From Papaver somniferum (lineage: Eukaryota > Streptophyta > Magnoliopsida > Ranunculales > Papaveraceae): a DNA stretch of 64,000 bases. Both the position numbers and the translations under genes were made by a program. A model generated the notes under the pieces. That model did not search any database and was not told the origin of the DNA. It was given only the letters and a program-made list of their open reading frames with translations. The stretch lies in the NCBI RefSeq assembly GCF_003573695.1, contig NC_039363.1:166796747-166860746 (forward strand), written 5' to 3'. This document shows positions 31,948 to 44,317 of the stretch, in pieces. Positions within the stretch are counted from its first letter, which is position 1; each line of letters begins with the position of its first letter.

Positions 31948-33282
31948 ATGAAGCAATGCATCATGATACCCAAAGAGAATAGAAAGATACTCAAAGTTGC
32001 ACTGGGTGATCATGAATTAACAGTCTGTGAGATATTGAGCAGACTCCCGGCCAAATCACTTGTAAGGTTCAAGTGTGTATGCAAAAATTGGGAATCTTTG
32101 ATTCAAAAAGATCAACTCTTCAGTGATTTACACTTCAACCGGTCACAGACACACAGTTGTAGTGGTACTACCTCCCTTCTCATCTGGGTGTCATCTCTAT
32201 GGGATAGGACTGAACGTAACGAACGGTGTTTGTTATCCGCGGAATTACTACTCCCATATGATAGCAGCGGTGAAGGAGGAGGAGCATCTGTTCAGAGGAA
32301 AATACCTCTCAATATAGGAGTTAATCCTGTTTCTGGAGTAAGCATGCTCAATATTGTCAATGGTTTGGTTTGTCTTATAGACGGCGATTCACATTCTACT
32401 TGTGTATTTAACCCTAGCACCAGAGAATCAACACCCTGGATCAAGTCGATGGTTATTCAAAAACAAGAAGAACAAGGTGGGATTTTAAAGCGTGATAATA
32501 AATTTAGTAATTATTATTGGAATAAATTCGGGTATGATGTTGCTACCAGGGACTACAAAGTGGTATCGCTTTGGAGTCGGATTGTAGGACCTACCAAGAC
32601 AAATTGGGTGTGTGAGATCTTTAGCTTGAGAGACAAGTCATGGCGACTCATCGATGCAGTCCCATCAGTTCTTCCCTTCTACCTACTAAGATCTGTTTAT
32701 GCAAATGGTTCCATATACTGGTTTCGTGCTGACGGTACACCGTTGATTGTTGAATTAAATTTTGTTACCGAAAAGTTTAGAGAAATCTCAGTTCCCAGTC
32801 CTGTCATCACTGGTTTCTGCAATCAATACAAGACTGCTTTAGTGGAAGTGGATGGCCGTTTAGCTCTATTTACCAAGGATGTACGCCCTAGTTACAATTA
32901 CATATTGAGAAAGAAGGAACATGAGGATGACGTGAAGATGTATGTATTGTATGATGATCAAGACAGTACAAAGAACAGTACTGCTACTTGCAGTACTAAT
33001 TATCACTGGATGCCGGTGTCCTTCGCAAAGCCACCTTTTGATTGGAAGCAAGATATGTTTCCGAGAGATGATTTTATTATACCCATTCCAGGAACAGACA
33101 TATTCATCGTAAGACCGGATGACGATTTCTCCTTCTACTATTACAATTGGAAGAAGAAGAGCTATAGCAGGAAGTTTGAATTAAATGGAACCAAGTCTTT
33201 CTTCAATAAGAAATCCAATAATGGAGAACGTGATCATATCAGCTTCTCTACTTTCACGGAAAACCTCATGCCGCTAAATTAA
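31948..33282 (+). CDS. F-box protein with F-box-associated interaction domain (paralog D, intact)
   Basis: A single-exon frame of 444 residues. The start is set at ATG 31948 (MKQC...), shared with paralogs A and B; the frame stays open 16 codons further upstream without an ATG. Residues about 22-65 form an F-box (LGDHELTVCEILSRLPAKSL, then RFKCVCKNWESLIQKDQLF), which binds Skp1/ASK in SCF ubiquitin ligases. The rest matches the plant F-box-associated interaction domain: MLNIVNGLVCLIDGDSHST, VFNPSTRESTPWIKSM, FGYDVATRDYKVVSLWS, CEIFSLRDKSWRLIDAVPS, NGSIYWFRADGTPLIVELN, EVDGRLALFTKDV; a family-specific C-terminus follows (IIPIPGTDIFIV, DDFSFYYYNWKKKSYSR, FTENLMPLN). The substrate is unknown. 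Such genes often form fast-evolving tandem clusters, as here. This is the only intact member of the four. Confidence 0.93.
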   Translation: MKQCIMIPKENRKILKVALGDHELTVCEILSRLPAKSLVRFKCVCKNWESLIQKDQLFSDLHFNRSQTHSCSGTTSLLIWVSSLWDRTERNERCLLSAELLLPYDSSGEGGGASVQRKIPLNIGVNPVSGVSMLNIVNGLVCLIDGDSHSTCVFNPSTRESTPWIKSMVIQKQEEQGGILKRDNKFSNYYWNKFGYDVATRDYKVVSLWSRIVGPTKTNWVCEIFSLRDKSWRLIDAVPSVLPFYLLRSVYANGSIYWFRADGTPLIVELNFVTEKFREISVPSPVITGFCNQYKTALVEVDGRLALFTKDVRPSYNYILRKKEHEDDVKMYVLYDDQDSTKNSTATCSTNYHWMPVSFAKPPFDWKQDMFPRDDFIIPIPGTDIFIVRPDDDFSFYYYNWKKKSYSRKFELNGTKSFFNKKSNNGERDHISFSTFTENLMPLN

Positions 33283-33577
33283 AGAGCACGGTTGGCGTTC
33301 CTTGTTTATCGTCATTTTAACTTGAAACTGATTATCATCATTTTGTGTCCAAACTACTTTACTTGAAGAAAGTGTCAAAACATAGGGTTGCATGAGTAGA
33401 ATTTTTTTTTTTGTAGCAAACCATGACTTGCTTATACTACTGGGAAGGGTGCAATCTTGGACATGAGCGATCCTCATTTAGAAGGATGTGTAACTAATCC
33501 GATCCTATACTCCTCTTTCAGTATAACAAATTTTACGCATGGCAATTTAAGGTCGCAATTGTCGGTTTTGAGTTACC
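33283..33577 (+). other. 3' flank of F-box gene D and start of the copia relic
   Basis: The first 30 bp (AAGAGCACGGTTGGCGTTCC) match the region after paralog B. The remainder has no recognisable feature; the 5' end of the following Ty1/copia relic is lost somewhere here and no 5' LTR is visible. Confidence 0.45.
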
Positions 33578-36500
33578 TTGAAGATGTTTGGGTCACGAGA
33601 AAGTATTACAAAAAATTCGTATGAGCTATGGCATCAAAGAATGGGACATCCGGCAGAGAAAGTATTACAAAAGATACCAGCTATGAGTAGGTTAGTTAGG
33701 AAGAATAATAGTGCTTGTGATGTTTGTCCACGAGCAAAATATCGTCGAAGTAGTTTCCTAATAGTCAGAGTAAAGCTAGTTGCATATTTGAGTTAGTTCA
33801 TTTGGATTTATGGGGGGATTACAAGACACCTTTGTCTTGTGGAACTCATTATTTTTTAACAATAGTTGATGATTTTTCAAGAGGTGTGTGGATTTATTTG
33901 ATTAAAACTAAAGTTGAATCGGTATTTCTTAACTTTATTGCTCTTATTAAACGTCAGTTTCACAAGGAAATCAAAAATGTTAGGAGTGACAATGGAACAA
34001 AATTTAATGCTTTGCGTGGTTATTGTAAGACCAATGGAATCATATTTGAAATGTCTTGTGTTGGTACACCCCAACAAAATGGGAGAGTTGAGAGAAAACA
34101 CCAACATATAATGAATGTTGCAAGAGCTTTGAGATTCCAAGCTAATTTACCAATACAGTTTTGGAGGGAGTGTGCATTGACTGCAGCATACTTAATTAAT
34201 CGAACACCAACACCTTTGCTCAATAATAAGAGTCCATATGAAATTATGTTTGGAAAGTTACCTCCATATGATCAGTTGAGAGTGTTTGGATGTTTGTGTT
34301 ATGTGAACAATCATAATAGTAAAGGAGATAAGTTTGCAAGTAGAGGAAGAAGGTGTGTATTTCTTGGTTATCCATTTAGTAAAAAGGCATGGCAAGTTTA
34401 TGACTTAGACACAAAACAGTTTTTGGTGTCAAGAGATGTAGATTTTTATGAACATTAGTTTCCATATATGATAGCCAATGTTGACCAGTCAAATAATATT
34501 GTTCCATCAAGCATTGAAACATGTTGGAGTGATGATGAGGATAGAGAAGAAGTACAGTTGTTTGGAGAAGTTATTGAAACTCGATAGCCTGAGATGCAGC
34601 AACAACAAAGAAGTGATGATACACATCTTGGTATTGAATGTGCAACAAAAGAATTGCAAGGAAGTGTTCAAGAACAACCTTAGGAGACTGAACAGGATGC
34701 TTCATCCAATGACACTTTGGTGCAAGTTGCGGTAGATAATAACATCAGTGAGATGGATAAAGGAAAACGTCAGAAAATTCCTTCTAGCAGACTCAAGGGA
34801 TTTGTGACGCATACAGTACGTGAAAATAGTCCACCTTCCACTCAACCTACATAATCATCATCCTCGGGTACACCTTATCCTTTGACATATTATGTTAGTT
34901 GTGATCGTTTTTCTGCTATGCATAGAAAATATCTTGCAGCTCTAACAGCTGCAAATGAGCCCAAAAGCTTCAAAGAAGCTATGAAGCATCCAGGATGGCA
35001 AAAAGCTATCGCAGAAGAAATAAAAGCTCTGGAGGAACAAGGAACATGGGAATTGGAGGAATTACCACCTGGTAAGAAGGCATTAGGAAGCAAATGGATT
35101 TACACAGAGAAGCGTGATGAAAATGGGAATTTAATACGTCTAAAGGAAAGATTGGTGATATTTGGGAATCATCAAGTTGAAGGATTGGGTTACAATGAAA
35201 CATTTGCACCAGTGGCAAAGATGAAAACAGTTTGTACTTTTCTAGCCATTGCAGCAGTTAAGAATTGGGAAGTGCATCAAATGGATGTCCATAATGCATT
35301 TTTGCATGGAGATTTGGAGGAAGAAGTGTATATGAAGATACCTCCAGGATTTGCCAAAGGAAATTCCAATTTGGTATGTTGATAGACGCATTTATGTGTC
35401 TATTTTGGCCTCAATGTTCCGTATTGTTGGTACTCGTTTTCGTACTTATTATGGCGTTTTGTGTGTTTGTAGGTATTTTTTTTGGAGGTAAATATTGTTG
35501 GAAAATTCGGCTCGAAAAGTTGCTCGGAGTACCCCCGGAGGACTTTTGCTATACGGACACCCACTTTTCCTTAGGGGAACTCACGTCTATATGTAGCCCA
35601 TTTGTCTATAGCACTCATTTTCTGAAGGCACCCCAAGAACGGATAGGGGGCAACCCTTCTTCTTCATTTCAAATTTCATTTTTGGCGGGAAGAAGAGTTT
35701 CACCTCTGGCAGATTTTTCGATCAGATTTTGGATGGGTTAGAGGTAGACTGAATCGCTGAAACTTCATGGGTGGACGCGATATGACTATATAAAGTTGGT
35801 ATGGGTTTTATTTTAGACAAAATTTGGCTGAATCGTCGCGTGGAGAAAAACAGAGCTTCATGAAGTTTTCACGGGTTTAGTTGAATTACAGAGAGTTTCT
35901 CACGTGTTGGAGAGAGTCTATCCTGTTATGGAACATGATATGAATGAGATAGAGTGTGTAATACATCTCTAGGCGCGTGGAAACAACAAAACAGGAAAGA
36001 AAATCTCCCCGAAAATAATTTGTATCACCCAAGTAATGAGAGAATATTTTAGATTTTAATGCGATATTTGGAGGTTCTGTTGGGTATATATAGGGTGCTG
36101 GGGACTCATATAATGTATGGAGTGATTGGGGAGGAAACAGAGATCAACAACGTGAGAAATCGCCATTTGCAGAGAGAAGTTTCTGCTGCTGCAGAACTGA
36201 AGAACACGAAGAACATAAGACGCCTGTGGACAGTCGTTCATGCTACAGTGTGAACGATAAGTACTTGAGGGTCGCAGCGCTACAGAATCAGAGACAGTTT
36301 GGTTATATTGTTCTGTAACAGTGTCCATTGTAACAGATATAAGTGTTACAAATCTCTGTTTTCATATATCATCATCCTTGTAAGCACCTTTTGAGCAATG
36401 AAATCGATTTTTGAGCGTGTTTCCATTACGATGAGCTAAACCCATCCTCTGGGGCGACGGAGGAAGCCAAGTTTCACAAATGTGGTAACTCTATCAATTC

Positions 36501-37985
36501 TTGTTACGACTATTTGCACTATTATTCAATTGATTTATGAGTTTCATTGAATGGTTGTGATTACAATTGATGGGTCATGCCTAGCTTAGATGTTTTGATG
36601 TCCTATACTTTAGTTTTACACCCATTACTTTCGAAATCTACATTAGGAAATGAATTAGAGTCAATAAAACTTTATCATTTGAGCTTTTATTGTTTAGAAT
36701 TGATATATGAACCATATGAGTGTGGAAATTGGTGGAATCCTAGCCCCGGTCTCTCCATATTTTTTTTACAACACTTTTTAATTGAGTTTGTTATTTTTGT
36801 TTATAAAAGTTAAGTCTAAAAAATCTGCTTTCACAAGTCTCAACGAATTTATTACTACAACAACTTTGAAAACACATCATATGTCGAATGGAAAAATCGT
36901 TATATGGTCTTAAACATGCGCCTAGGTGTTGGTTTGCAAAGTTATCAACATCCTTGAAGAAGTATGGTTTTAAACAATCATATTCAGATTACTCTCTTTT
37001 TACTATAACAAAGGGAAAGATGCAGCTTAATGTCTTAGTATATGTTGATCATCTGATTTTGGCAGGCAATGATCTTGTTGAACTTCACAATTTTAAAAAT
37101 TACTTGGGAAAATGTTTCAAGATGAAAGATTTGGGAAAGTTGAAATATTTCTTAGGATTGGAGGTGGATCGTAGTAAACAAGGTTTCTATATATGTCAGA
37201 GAAAATATGCATTGGACATTATAATGGAGACATGATTATTGGGTGCAAAACCTGCAGAGTTTCCTATGGAGATGAATCACCAACTAGAATTGGCAAAAGG
37301 GAATATACTTGCTGATGTGGAGAAATATAGAAGATTAGTTGGCCGTTTGATTTATCTGTCAGTTACAAGACCAGATCTGGCTTACTCAGCGCACAATTTA
37401 TCACAATTTATGCAACACCCTAGAATGGAGCATTGAGAAGCAGCACTTCGTGTGGTTAGATACTTGAAGAAGAGTCCAGGACAAGGTATTTTGTTGCGCT
37501 CTGATAGTGGTCTTAATTTAAAAGGATGGTGTGATTCAGATTGGGCAAACTGTCCATTGACTAGACGTTCATTAACAGGATATGGTTTGTTCTTTTGGTT
37601 TTTCTCCACTAAGAAGCAGCATACAGTTTCTCGTTCCTCAGCAGAAACAGAATATAGATCTATGGTAGAAGTGACGTGTGAATTGAAGTGGTTCAAACAG
37701 TTGCTTGGTGATTTAGGAGTTCATCATACTCATGGGATGAATCTCTTTTGTGATAGTCAATCAACACTATATATTGCTCAGAATCCAGTATTCCATGAAA
37801 GAACAAAACATATAGAAGTGGATTGTCATCTTCTTAGAGATACCATCATAAGGAAGATTATATCACCCTCCTACACGCCTACAACGGTGCAATTGGATGA
37901 TATCTTTACAAAAGCCTCAGCAAAAGCTCAGTTTAAGTTTCTTTTGTCCAAGATGGGCATTTTTGATCTGCATGCTCTATCTTGA
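33578..37985 (+). pseudogene. Ty1/copia pol relic
   Basis: GAG-pre-integrase (YELWHQRMGHPAEKVLQK, CDVCPRAK) is followed by a 1-nt frameshift near 33757. The integrase core reads FELVHLDLWGDYK, FLTIVDDFSRGVWIYL, VRSDNGTKF, TPQQNGRVERKHQHIMNVAR. TAG stops interrupt the linker (34456, about 34585, 34681, 34852). Reverse transcriptase: WKAI-like start, LGSKWIYTEKRDENG, QMDVHNAFLHGDLEEEVYM. It is then cut by the solo LTR at 35380-36879 and resumes with MEKSLYGLKHAPRCW. The catalytic YVDD box is YVDH, and TGA stops lie at 37233 and 37434. RNase H ends with SRSSAETEYRSM, CDSQSTLYIAQNPVFHERT and HIEVDCHLLRD to TGA 37983-37985. Several stops look like C-to-T or G-to-A changes, expected from methylated DNA decay. 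Confidence 0.88.
35380..36879. mobile_element. Solo LTR (1500 bp) inside the copia reverse transcriptase
   Basis: Starts TGATAGACGCATTTATGTGT and ends AAAACACATCA, flanked by the pentamer TATGT at 35375-35379 and 36880-36884. Removing it with one duplication restores the host frame (NLVC-RMEKSLYG). No internal domain is present. A TATATAAA box lies near 35786. Solo LTRs arise by recombination between the two LTRs of a full insertion. The family is not identified; ends of this type are common in gypsy elements. Confidence 0.87.
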
Positions 37986-38339
37986 GGGAGGGTATTAGGA
38001 AATAGTCTATATTTGAGTCATGTATTTTAGGAAAAGCTAAGTACGTGCAGTTCACGTATTGTGTCTTGATTACCAAGACATATGAATGTATGGATATCTA
38101 AATAATGAATGAGAAAACTAAGACTTGTCGAGAACTTGACAGGATTTGAGAAGTCTTAACACAAAAGAAAACCGACTTTAGTTAGACTACATCACGCGTT
38201 TTTCTAGTATTGGATAGAGTTATGAATTTGTAATTTACGTGTTGTGCGTCCCTTCGGATTCTGTATACGAGGAAACAGAATTCAAAATAGCCCAACCCAA
38301 AGGGATCTCCAGTCCCATAGGTAGAATAAGCTAATTGTA

Positions 38340-38556
38340 TACTCCCTCAGTATCACGTATATATGCAAGGGAGTAAGAACATCTCTTTGAATTTAGTTTT
38401 TCTTGTTTTACCCCTTGTCTTATTCGCAAGACGATTTTCCACATGAAATAAATTAGGATATTTAGGAGAAAGTTCGTCTTAGAAATAGAACTCTGTCTAT
38501 TTAGTGGGACAAATAAAAATCAAAATTTCATCCATATAATAGGTATGGAGGGAGTA
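38340..38556. mobile_element. Stowaway-like MITE 4
   Basis: Left TACTCCCTCAGTATCACGTA and right ATAATAGGTATGGAGGGAGTA are imperfect inverted repeats; 217 bp, no ORF. Same family as the MITE at 21600-21843. Confidence 0.83.
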
Positions 38557-39447
38557 GTAAACTTTTTGTAAAGACCAAAATCTAAAGAGAGTTCTCAAAA
38601 AAAAAAGTTCCACTTCACGATGGTTGTAGGTGACAATTTACCACCCTACACGTGTTAATCAAGATCGACAGATGGAAATCCGAAAGAACAGGTGTACATA
38701 AAATAGTATATAGCAGCTGCACAATAACAACTCTAAGTTTACTTTTACTCATCTCGAGACGAATTTGAAATCAAAATCCAAGATTAGTTTAACTGACATT
38801 GATGAAGACAGGTCTGCAACACAGCTGTCTTGGCATGCATCAGTCCAACCACCCGCATCAAATGCCTCTTGGTGCATAACACGTGGAAGAGTCTGAATGG
38901 TTGAAATAACGGTGGACCGTCATAACCGGGGTGCAATGCTGATAAAGCATCGGACTACACGAGGATTACCGGCGGACCTGGCATACGAACCAAGAAGAAT
39001 AAATAACGGTGGACCGTCATAACCGGGGTGCAATGCTGATAAAGCACCGACATGTGGCGCATGATCTGCCAAGCCATCGAGAATGTCAGTTCAGCAGTCA
39101 TCATCAATTGTTACAAGTGGGTCTTGTTCAACTTCAAGAAGCACCTGAAAGAACCCATCGGAGCAAGGCTGTCCAACTCCTAAAAAGAAACAAGTACTTC
39201 AACACCATTTCACACTCTAATTACTCAGGACCATGGCTGACGGGAGAAATCAGCAAAAGGTTAAGAAAAAAATTTAAATCCACGAGTTGTACAAAATAGA
39301 TGGAAGAGAGATCGACGAGTATGAGAACTGGATGAATTTGTCGCTGACCCTTTCTACCGACGATGTGGAGGACCACATATCTTTGAAAATGTTCAACGTC
39401 AACGTCTTATTCTACACCGTCTAAGGGTTCAACTGAGATGTATCAAA
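38557..39447. other. Unassigned stretch with a 97-bp-spaced direct repeat
   Basis: The 46-bp sequence starting AAATAACGGTGGACCGTCAT occurs at 38904 and again at 39001, nearly exact. From about 39271 to 39424 the plus strand is open (LYKIDGREIDEYENWMNLSL, then TDDVEDHISLKMFNVN) and ends just before the copia array; it looks coding in composition but I do not recognise it. No other gene. Confidence 0.4.
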
Positions 39448-39896
39448 TGTTGCGCTAAAACCCTGCGGAAGCGATTTGCACAGCTACACAATGGTACTCC
39501 AAATATTGCAAAGAATACAAACTAAAGAAGATAAAAGAGACAAGAATTTAACGAGGTTGAATCCTCGAGAAAAACAAGAGATTTATATATTATCGTTTGG
39601 GAGAAAACATATAAACCCTATGAGAGAAAGAAGAATTTTTTTGGTGTAATTTTCTAGGTTCTCTACTAGGCTATTTATATAGGTACATTACTTAGCTTAC
39701 AATACTAGGGTTTCATAACTTGTCCACAAAGTTCCTAGAATTTAGGATCAAGTAAACCAATTAAGAGTTATCATAAAACTCTTAATCCTAATCCTAACCG
39801 CCTAAAATTTGGTTTATCCCAATCTTTGGTCCACCGACTAAGTTTGGTGAGAGTTATCTAAAAACCTCCATCACCGACCTGACCCATATCCAACAA
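39448..39896 (-). repeat. Array LTR 1 (type A, outer 3' LTR)
   Basis: 449 bp, minus strand TGTTGGATATGGGTCAGGTC ... AGCGCAACA. Left flank TCAAA is the probable target site; its partner lies beyond the window. TATA box at 39672-39681 (TATATAAATA, minus strand). Confidence 0.9.
39672..39681 (-). promoter_or_regulatory. TATA box of array LTR 1
   Basis: TATATAAATA on the minus strand in GCCTATATAAATAGCC context; the same or very similar box is present in all six LTRs. Confidence 0.55.
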
Positions 39897-39909
39897 TTCT
39901 CCACCTCGG
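39897..39909 (-). promoter_or_regulatory. Polypurine tract of array unit 1
   Basis: Minus strand CCGAGGTGGAGAAT immediately before the LTR start TGTTGG; the classic copia plus-strand primer. Repeated next to LTRs 2-6 (44770, 49666, 54546, 58186, 61518). Confidence 0.75.
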
Positions 39910-40084
39910 ATCATGCATTCATGCATGAGAAGATCAATAACAAAATCACCTTCGTCTTCCAACGTCGATTGCGCCATAGGCTGCCTACGTATCCTCTGCA
40001 AGGAATCAAACCGACCGTAGTTCACTCAATGGCCTTGCTAGAAGGCCTCCACCAGGTTCCTAAGAACCTCTACCCCAAAGGGTA

Positions 40085-43000
40085 TCACCAAACCAGAAGA
40101 ATGTGGATCAATTTCGAGCAATGACGAAACTTGACCCCAGATACTACTTTCGTTAAAATATCAGCTGGATTGTCTTTGGTATCGATCTTCACAAGTAGAA
40201 TGTCTTCTTCTTCCAGAATTTCTCTAACAAGTGAAATCGAACATCTATATGTTTGTTTATGGCATGATGCACTTGATTCTTAGCCAAGTAAATTGCACTA
40301 AGACTATCACAATGCACAGGCAGTTGTTCCTGCACAACACCCAAGTCATCTAGCAAACCCTGTAACCATATAGCCTCCTTAAATGCTTTAGTCACTGCCA
40401 TATACTCCGCTTCAGTAGTTGAGAGAGCCACAATAGACTGCAAAATCGATCTCCAACTAACTGGTGCTCCAGCCAAGGTAAATACATACCCTGTAGTTGA
40501 ACGCCTCTTGTCCAAATCACCAGCATAGTCAGAATCCACATAACCAACACAAAGATGATTGTTCCCATCTTCCTTCACAAACTCCAAGCCAACATCAACA
40601 GTATCATAAAGATACCTCAAAATCCATTTCACAGCTTGCCAATGTCCTTTACCAGGATTATGCATATAACGGCTGATCATACTTACTCCATGTGAAATAT
40701 ACGACCTTGTACATACCATCGCATACATCAAGCTACCAATAGCACTAGCATATGGGACTTGGGACATATAATCACGCTCTTCTTCAGTAGTGGGAGACAT
40801 ATCAGAACTCAACTTAAAATGAGGACCAGGGGGAGTACTTACAGATTTAGTTCCTTCGCAGATACCAAATTTCTGTAACACTTTCTTCAAGTATTCCTTT
40901 TGAGACAAACAAACTTTACCCTTCTTTCTGTCACGTTGAATCTCCATGCCAAGAATATTCTTAGCTTCTCCCAGATCTTTCATCTCGAACTCAGTTGACA
41001 ATTTTTGCTTCAAATTATCAATCTCTTTCTTGTTATTCGATGCTATCAGCATATCATCGACATACATGAGCAAATATATGAAAGACCCATCACGTATCTT
41101 CTTGAAGTATACACAATGGTCATAGTGACTTCTTGTGCATGTCTGGCCAATCATAAACTGATCAAATCGCTTATACCACCGTCTTGGAGGCTGTTTCATC
41201 CCATACAACGATTTCTTCAGCTTGCATACACAATCTTCTCTTCCATCAACTTTGAAACCACTCGGCTGAGTCATATAAATCTCTTCTTCTAGATCACCAT
41301 GTAAGAACGCCGTCTTCACATCTAGCTGAACTAGGTCTAAATCATACTGTGCTACCAAGGCCAACAAAATTCGGATTGATGAGTGTTTCACAACTGGAGA
41401 GAACACCTCATTGTAGTCAATCCCTTCCTTTTGGGCATAACCTTTTGAAACTAACCTTGCCTTGTAGCGTACTTGATTCATCTGAGATCCTTCTTTATTA
41501 GCATATACCCATTTGCACCCAATGGCCTTCTTACCGTTCGGAAGCTTCGTAAGAATCCATGTGCCATTCTTTTAAAGAGACTCCATCTCATCCTGCATAG
41601 CAGCTTCCCATTCTTGATGCTCTACACTGTGTATAGCTTCAAAATAGGTATTAGGAATACCTTCTTCAACAACTGGTAATGCATAAGCTATAAAATCATT
41701 CATCCAACCAGGTTTCCTGATTGATCTTCTCGGTTTGCTGGTTTCTATGGTCTCAGTGACCGTAGCTTCTGTATCTTCCACTGCTTCATGTTCCTCTTCA
41801 TAAACATCGTCACTATCATTTGGAACTTCAGTAGTTACCTCCCTTGTAGACGTCACGCATTCCGAAGTAGTCGTAACAGATACATACTTAGCTGGAATTA
41901 GTGGAGTTGCATCAATCTCCACCTGCTGCAAAGGCTCACTAGTATTGGTGCTTCTGTTATCCACCTGCTGAGAACCCCAAGACTTTACCATAGACGCTTC
42001 ATCAAATGTAACATCTCTACTCATGACTATCTTCTTCTCTATTGAATTCCAAATTTTGAACCCTTTCACGCCTTTCTTCACACCCATAAAGATGCCTTTA
42101 ACAGCAAGGCTATCAAGCTTGTTTTCACTAACATGATACCAAGAAGGGCAACCAAAGATATGAATTGAGTCATATTCATAAGCTGGTTTACCATACCACT
42201 TCTCCATCGGAGTTTTACCTTCTAATGCAGCTGATGGCAACCTATTAATGAGGAAGCACGCATATATAACTGCCTCAGCCCAAAACGCTTTACCTAATCC
42301 AGCATTAAATAACATACATCGTACCATCTCCAGCAAAGTACGATTCATGCGTTCAGCTACCCCATTTTGTTGCGGTGTCTTCTTAACTGTTAAATGCCTA
42401 TGTATTCCCTCATCCTGACATACTTGCAAGAATGAATCACTTTTGTACTCTCCACCATTGTCCGAACGTAGTACCTTGATCTTTCTGCCAGTTTGAGTCT
42501 CAGTTGCCTTTTTCCACCTCACAAAGACTTCTAGGACTTCATCCTTATGCCTCATGGTGTACACCCATACTCGCCTAGAATAGTCATCAATGAAAGACAC
42601 GAACCAATGTTTCCCTCCCAATGATGCATTCTTGGAGGGACCCCAAACATCTGAGTGAACATAATCAAGAACTCCACTAGTGTTGTGGATTGCTGTGCCA
42701 AAGCTTTTTCTTGTTTTATTGCCTTTCACACAATGTTCACAAAACTCTAATTTGCAGGCAATAGCACCTTTCAATAAATCTTGACGTGCAAGTCGCATTT
42801 GCCATAACTTCGTGGTCTCCATCGCTGCAGTCTCGATGTGTTCAGAAATTGACACATCTCCTGTTACTGTACTCCCAGTTAAGTAGTACAAGTTATGATG
42901 CCTTGTGCCCTTCATGATTACCAACGATCCAGAGATTATCTTTAGAATGCCATTTTCAGCGACTAACTTGTAGCCCTTAGCTTCCAAAGTTCCGAGCGAA

Positions 43001-44175
43001 ATCAGATTCTTCTTCACAGCAGGTACGAACCTTACTTCCTTCAGTTCCCGAACCATACCATCATGCATCTTGATTCGAACACTACCAATCTCGATCACCC
43101 TGAAGGTATGATTATTCCCCATACGTACTTCTCCATTAAACTTCTCAAAGCTTGAGAACCAGTCCCGATGAGGACATATGTGATAAGTAGCACCAGAATC
43201 TAGTACCCATGTACTGTCAGTTACGATACAAGCTGATAGTGTCACAGTCAGTGAGAAATCCGAAGTTACATCTGAATCATCACTTGCCTTAGCAATGTTC
43301 ACCTCGGTCTTGTTGTTATCTCCTTCTCTATATTTATGCTTGGTACAATCCTTAGCCCAAAGGCCAAAGTCATGACACCATGCACATTCATCCTTCTGCA
43401 GACGCGCTCTTGACTTTGAACGCCCTTTCACTTTGCCACGATCACCATTCTTCTTTCTCCTGTCTGTTGAACGACCTCTTGCAAGAAGCAAGTCACTGTT
43501 AGCTTCACTTGACAGGTCTTCACGGTCCATCTTCCTGAACTCCTCACTACGCAATGTTGTAGTGACCTCAGCGTATGTCATCTTATCCTTCCCATGCATT
43601 AAAGCCTTAATCACGGGTTCATACCTTTCAGGAAGAGAGTTTATCAGACACAAAGCTTTTTCCTTGTCGTTTATCTTCTCATCATAGTTAACTAACTCAA
43701 CAGAAGTTTATTATATGAATCCAGGTGCTCTGTTAGTTGCACCTTTCTTCATGTTATAGCGATACAAATTTCTCTTAAGATGTATCCTATTAGCCACGTT
43801 CTTCACAAGGTACTCCTTCTATAGCTTTTCCTATAGATCCTTAGCTGAAGTCTCGTGTTGATAATTAACTCTTATTGATGTTGCTAAACGCCCACGAATC
43901 GAACCCAGACATAATTTATTCATCTTGTTCCACTGCTTGTCAGACATCTCCGCTGGCCGACCTTCTAGAGCTTCTTCTAGGTCAAGATGAACAAGAGCAT
44001 CCATTACGTATGTTCTCCATAAACCAAAGTTATTGGTTCCGGTGAACTTTTCAACCTTCATTTGTGATCTATGAGAATGCAGTATTTCTTCTTTTGTTTC
44101 TTTATCTTTACTTGTGGACTCCGAATGTTCTCCTAAAGGATCTTTCGGATCAACTGGATCTTTCCAGTCAACCAT
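40085..44175 (-). pseudogene. gag-pol of array unit 1
   Basis: gag starts at ATG 44175 (KVEKFTGTNNFGLWR) but has TAG stops at 43831 and just after (Trp and Glu codons), and small deletions near 43705-43735. From 43653 the frame is open for 693 codons: a zinc knuckle reduced to CAWCHDFGLWAKDC (His lost), protease VLDSGATYHICPH, a GAG-pre-integrase shortened by 11-12 residues (MRLA-RQDLL), integrase (SFIDDYSRRVWVYTM, LRSDNGGEY, NGVAERMNRTLLEM). TAA at 41572-41574 precedes reverse transcriptase (KTAFLHGDLEEEIYM, MYVDDMLIAS) and RNase H (YVDSDYAGDLDKRRSTTGY, CDSLSAIYLAKNQVHH). A 1-nt loss near 40230 shifts the last 48 or so codons, which otherwise run to TGA 40085-40087. Confidence 0.9.
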
Positions 44176-44302
44176 TGTTCACAAACAACCAAATATAGAT
44201 AAAAATCTAAACTTTGAGATCAGAATTACCTCAAACAACTTCAGAAAAAAATACTCCCGCTGCAATATTATGAATACCGAAAATTCCAAGAACTTAACCC
44301 GA

Positions 44303-44315
44303 GCTCTTGATGCCA
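44303..44315 (-). promoter_or_regulatory. Primer-binding site of array unit 1
   Basis: Minus strand TGGCATCAAGAGC two bases after the LTR end; a variant of TGGTATCAGAGC, the initiator-tRNA-Met site. The same site lies at 49217-49229 and 61055-61067; at 54097-54109 and 57737-57749 one base differs (CAATAGC). Confidence 0.75.
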
Positions 44316-44317
44316 AT

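Larger units (their letters stand above)
33578..38285 (+). mobile_element. Decayed Ty1/copia element (5'-truncated, with solo LTR inserted)
   Basis: Ty1/copia order (GAG-pre-integrase, integrase, reverse transcriptase, RNase H), then the polypurine tract TTGAGGGAGGG (37982-37992) and a 3' LTR starting at about 37993 (TATTAGGAAA, original TG mutated). The 3' LTR end is not certain; about 38285 is a guess from composition. gag and the 5' LTR are missing. A 1500-bp solo LTR of another family splits the reverse transcriptase. Confidence 0.8.
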
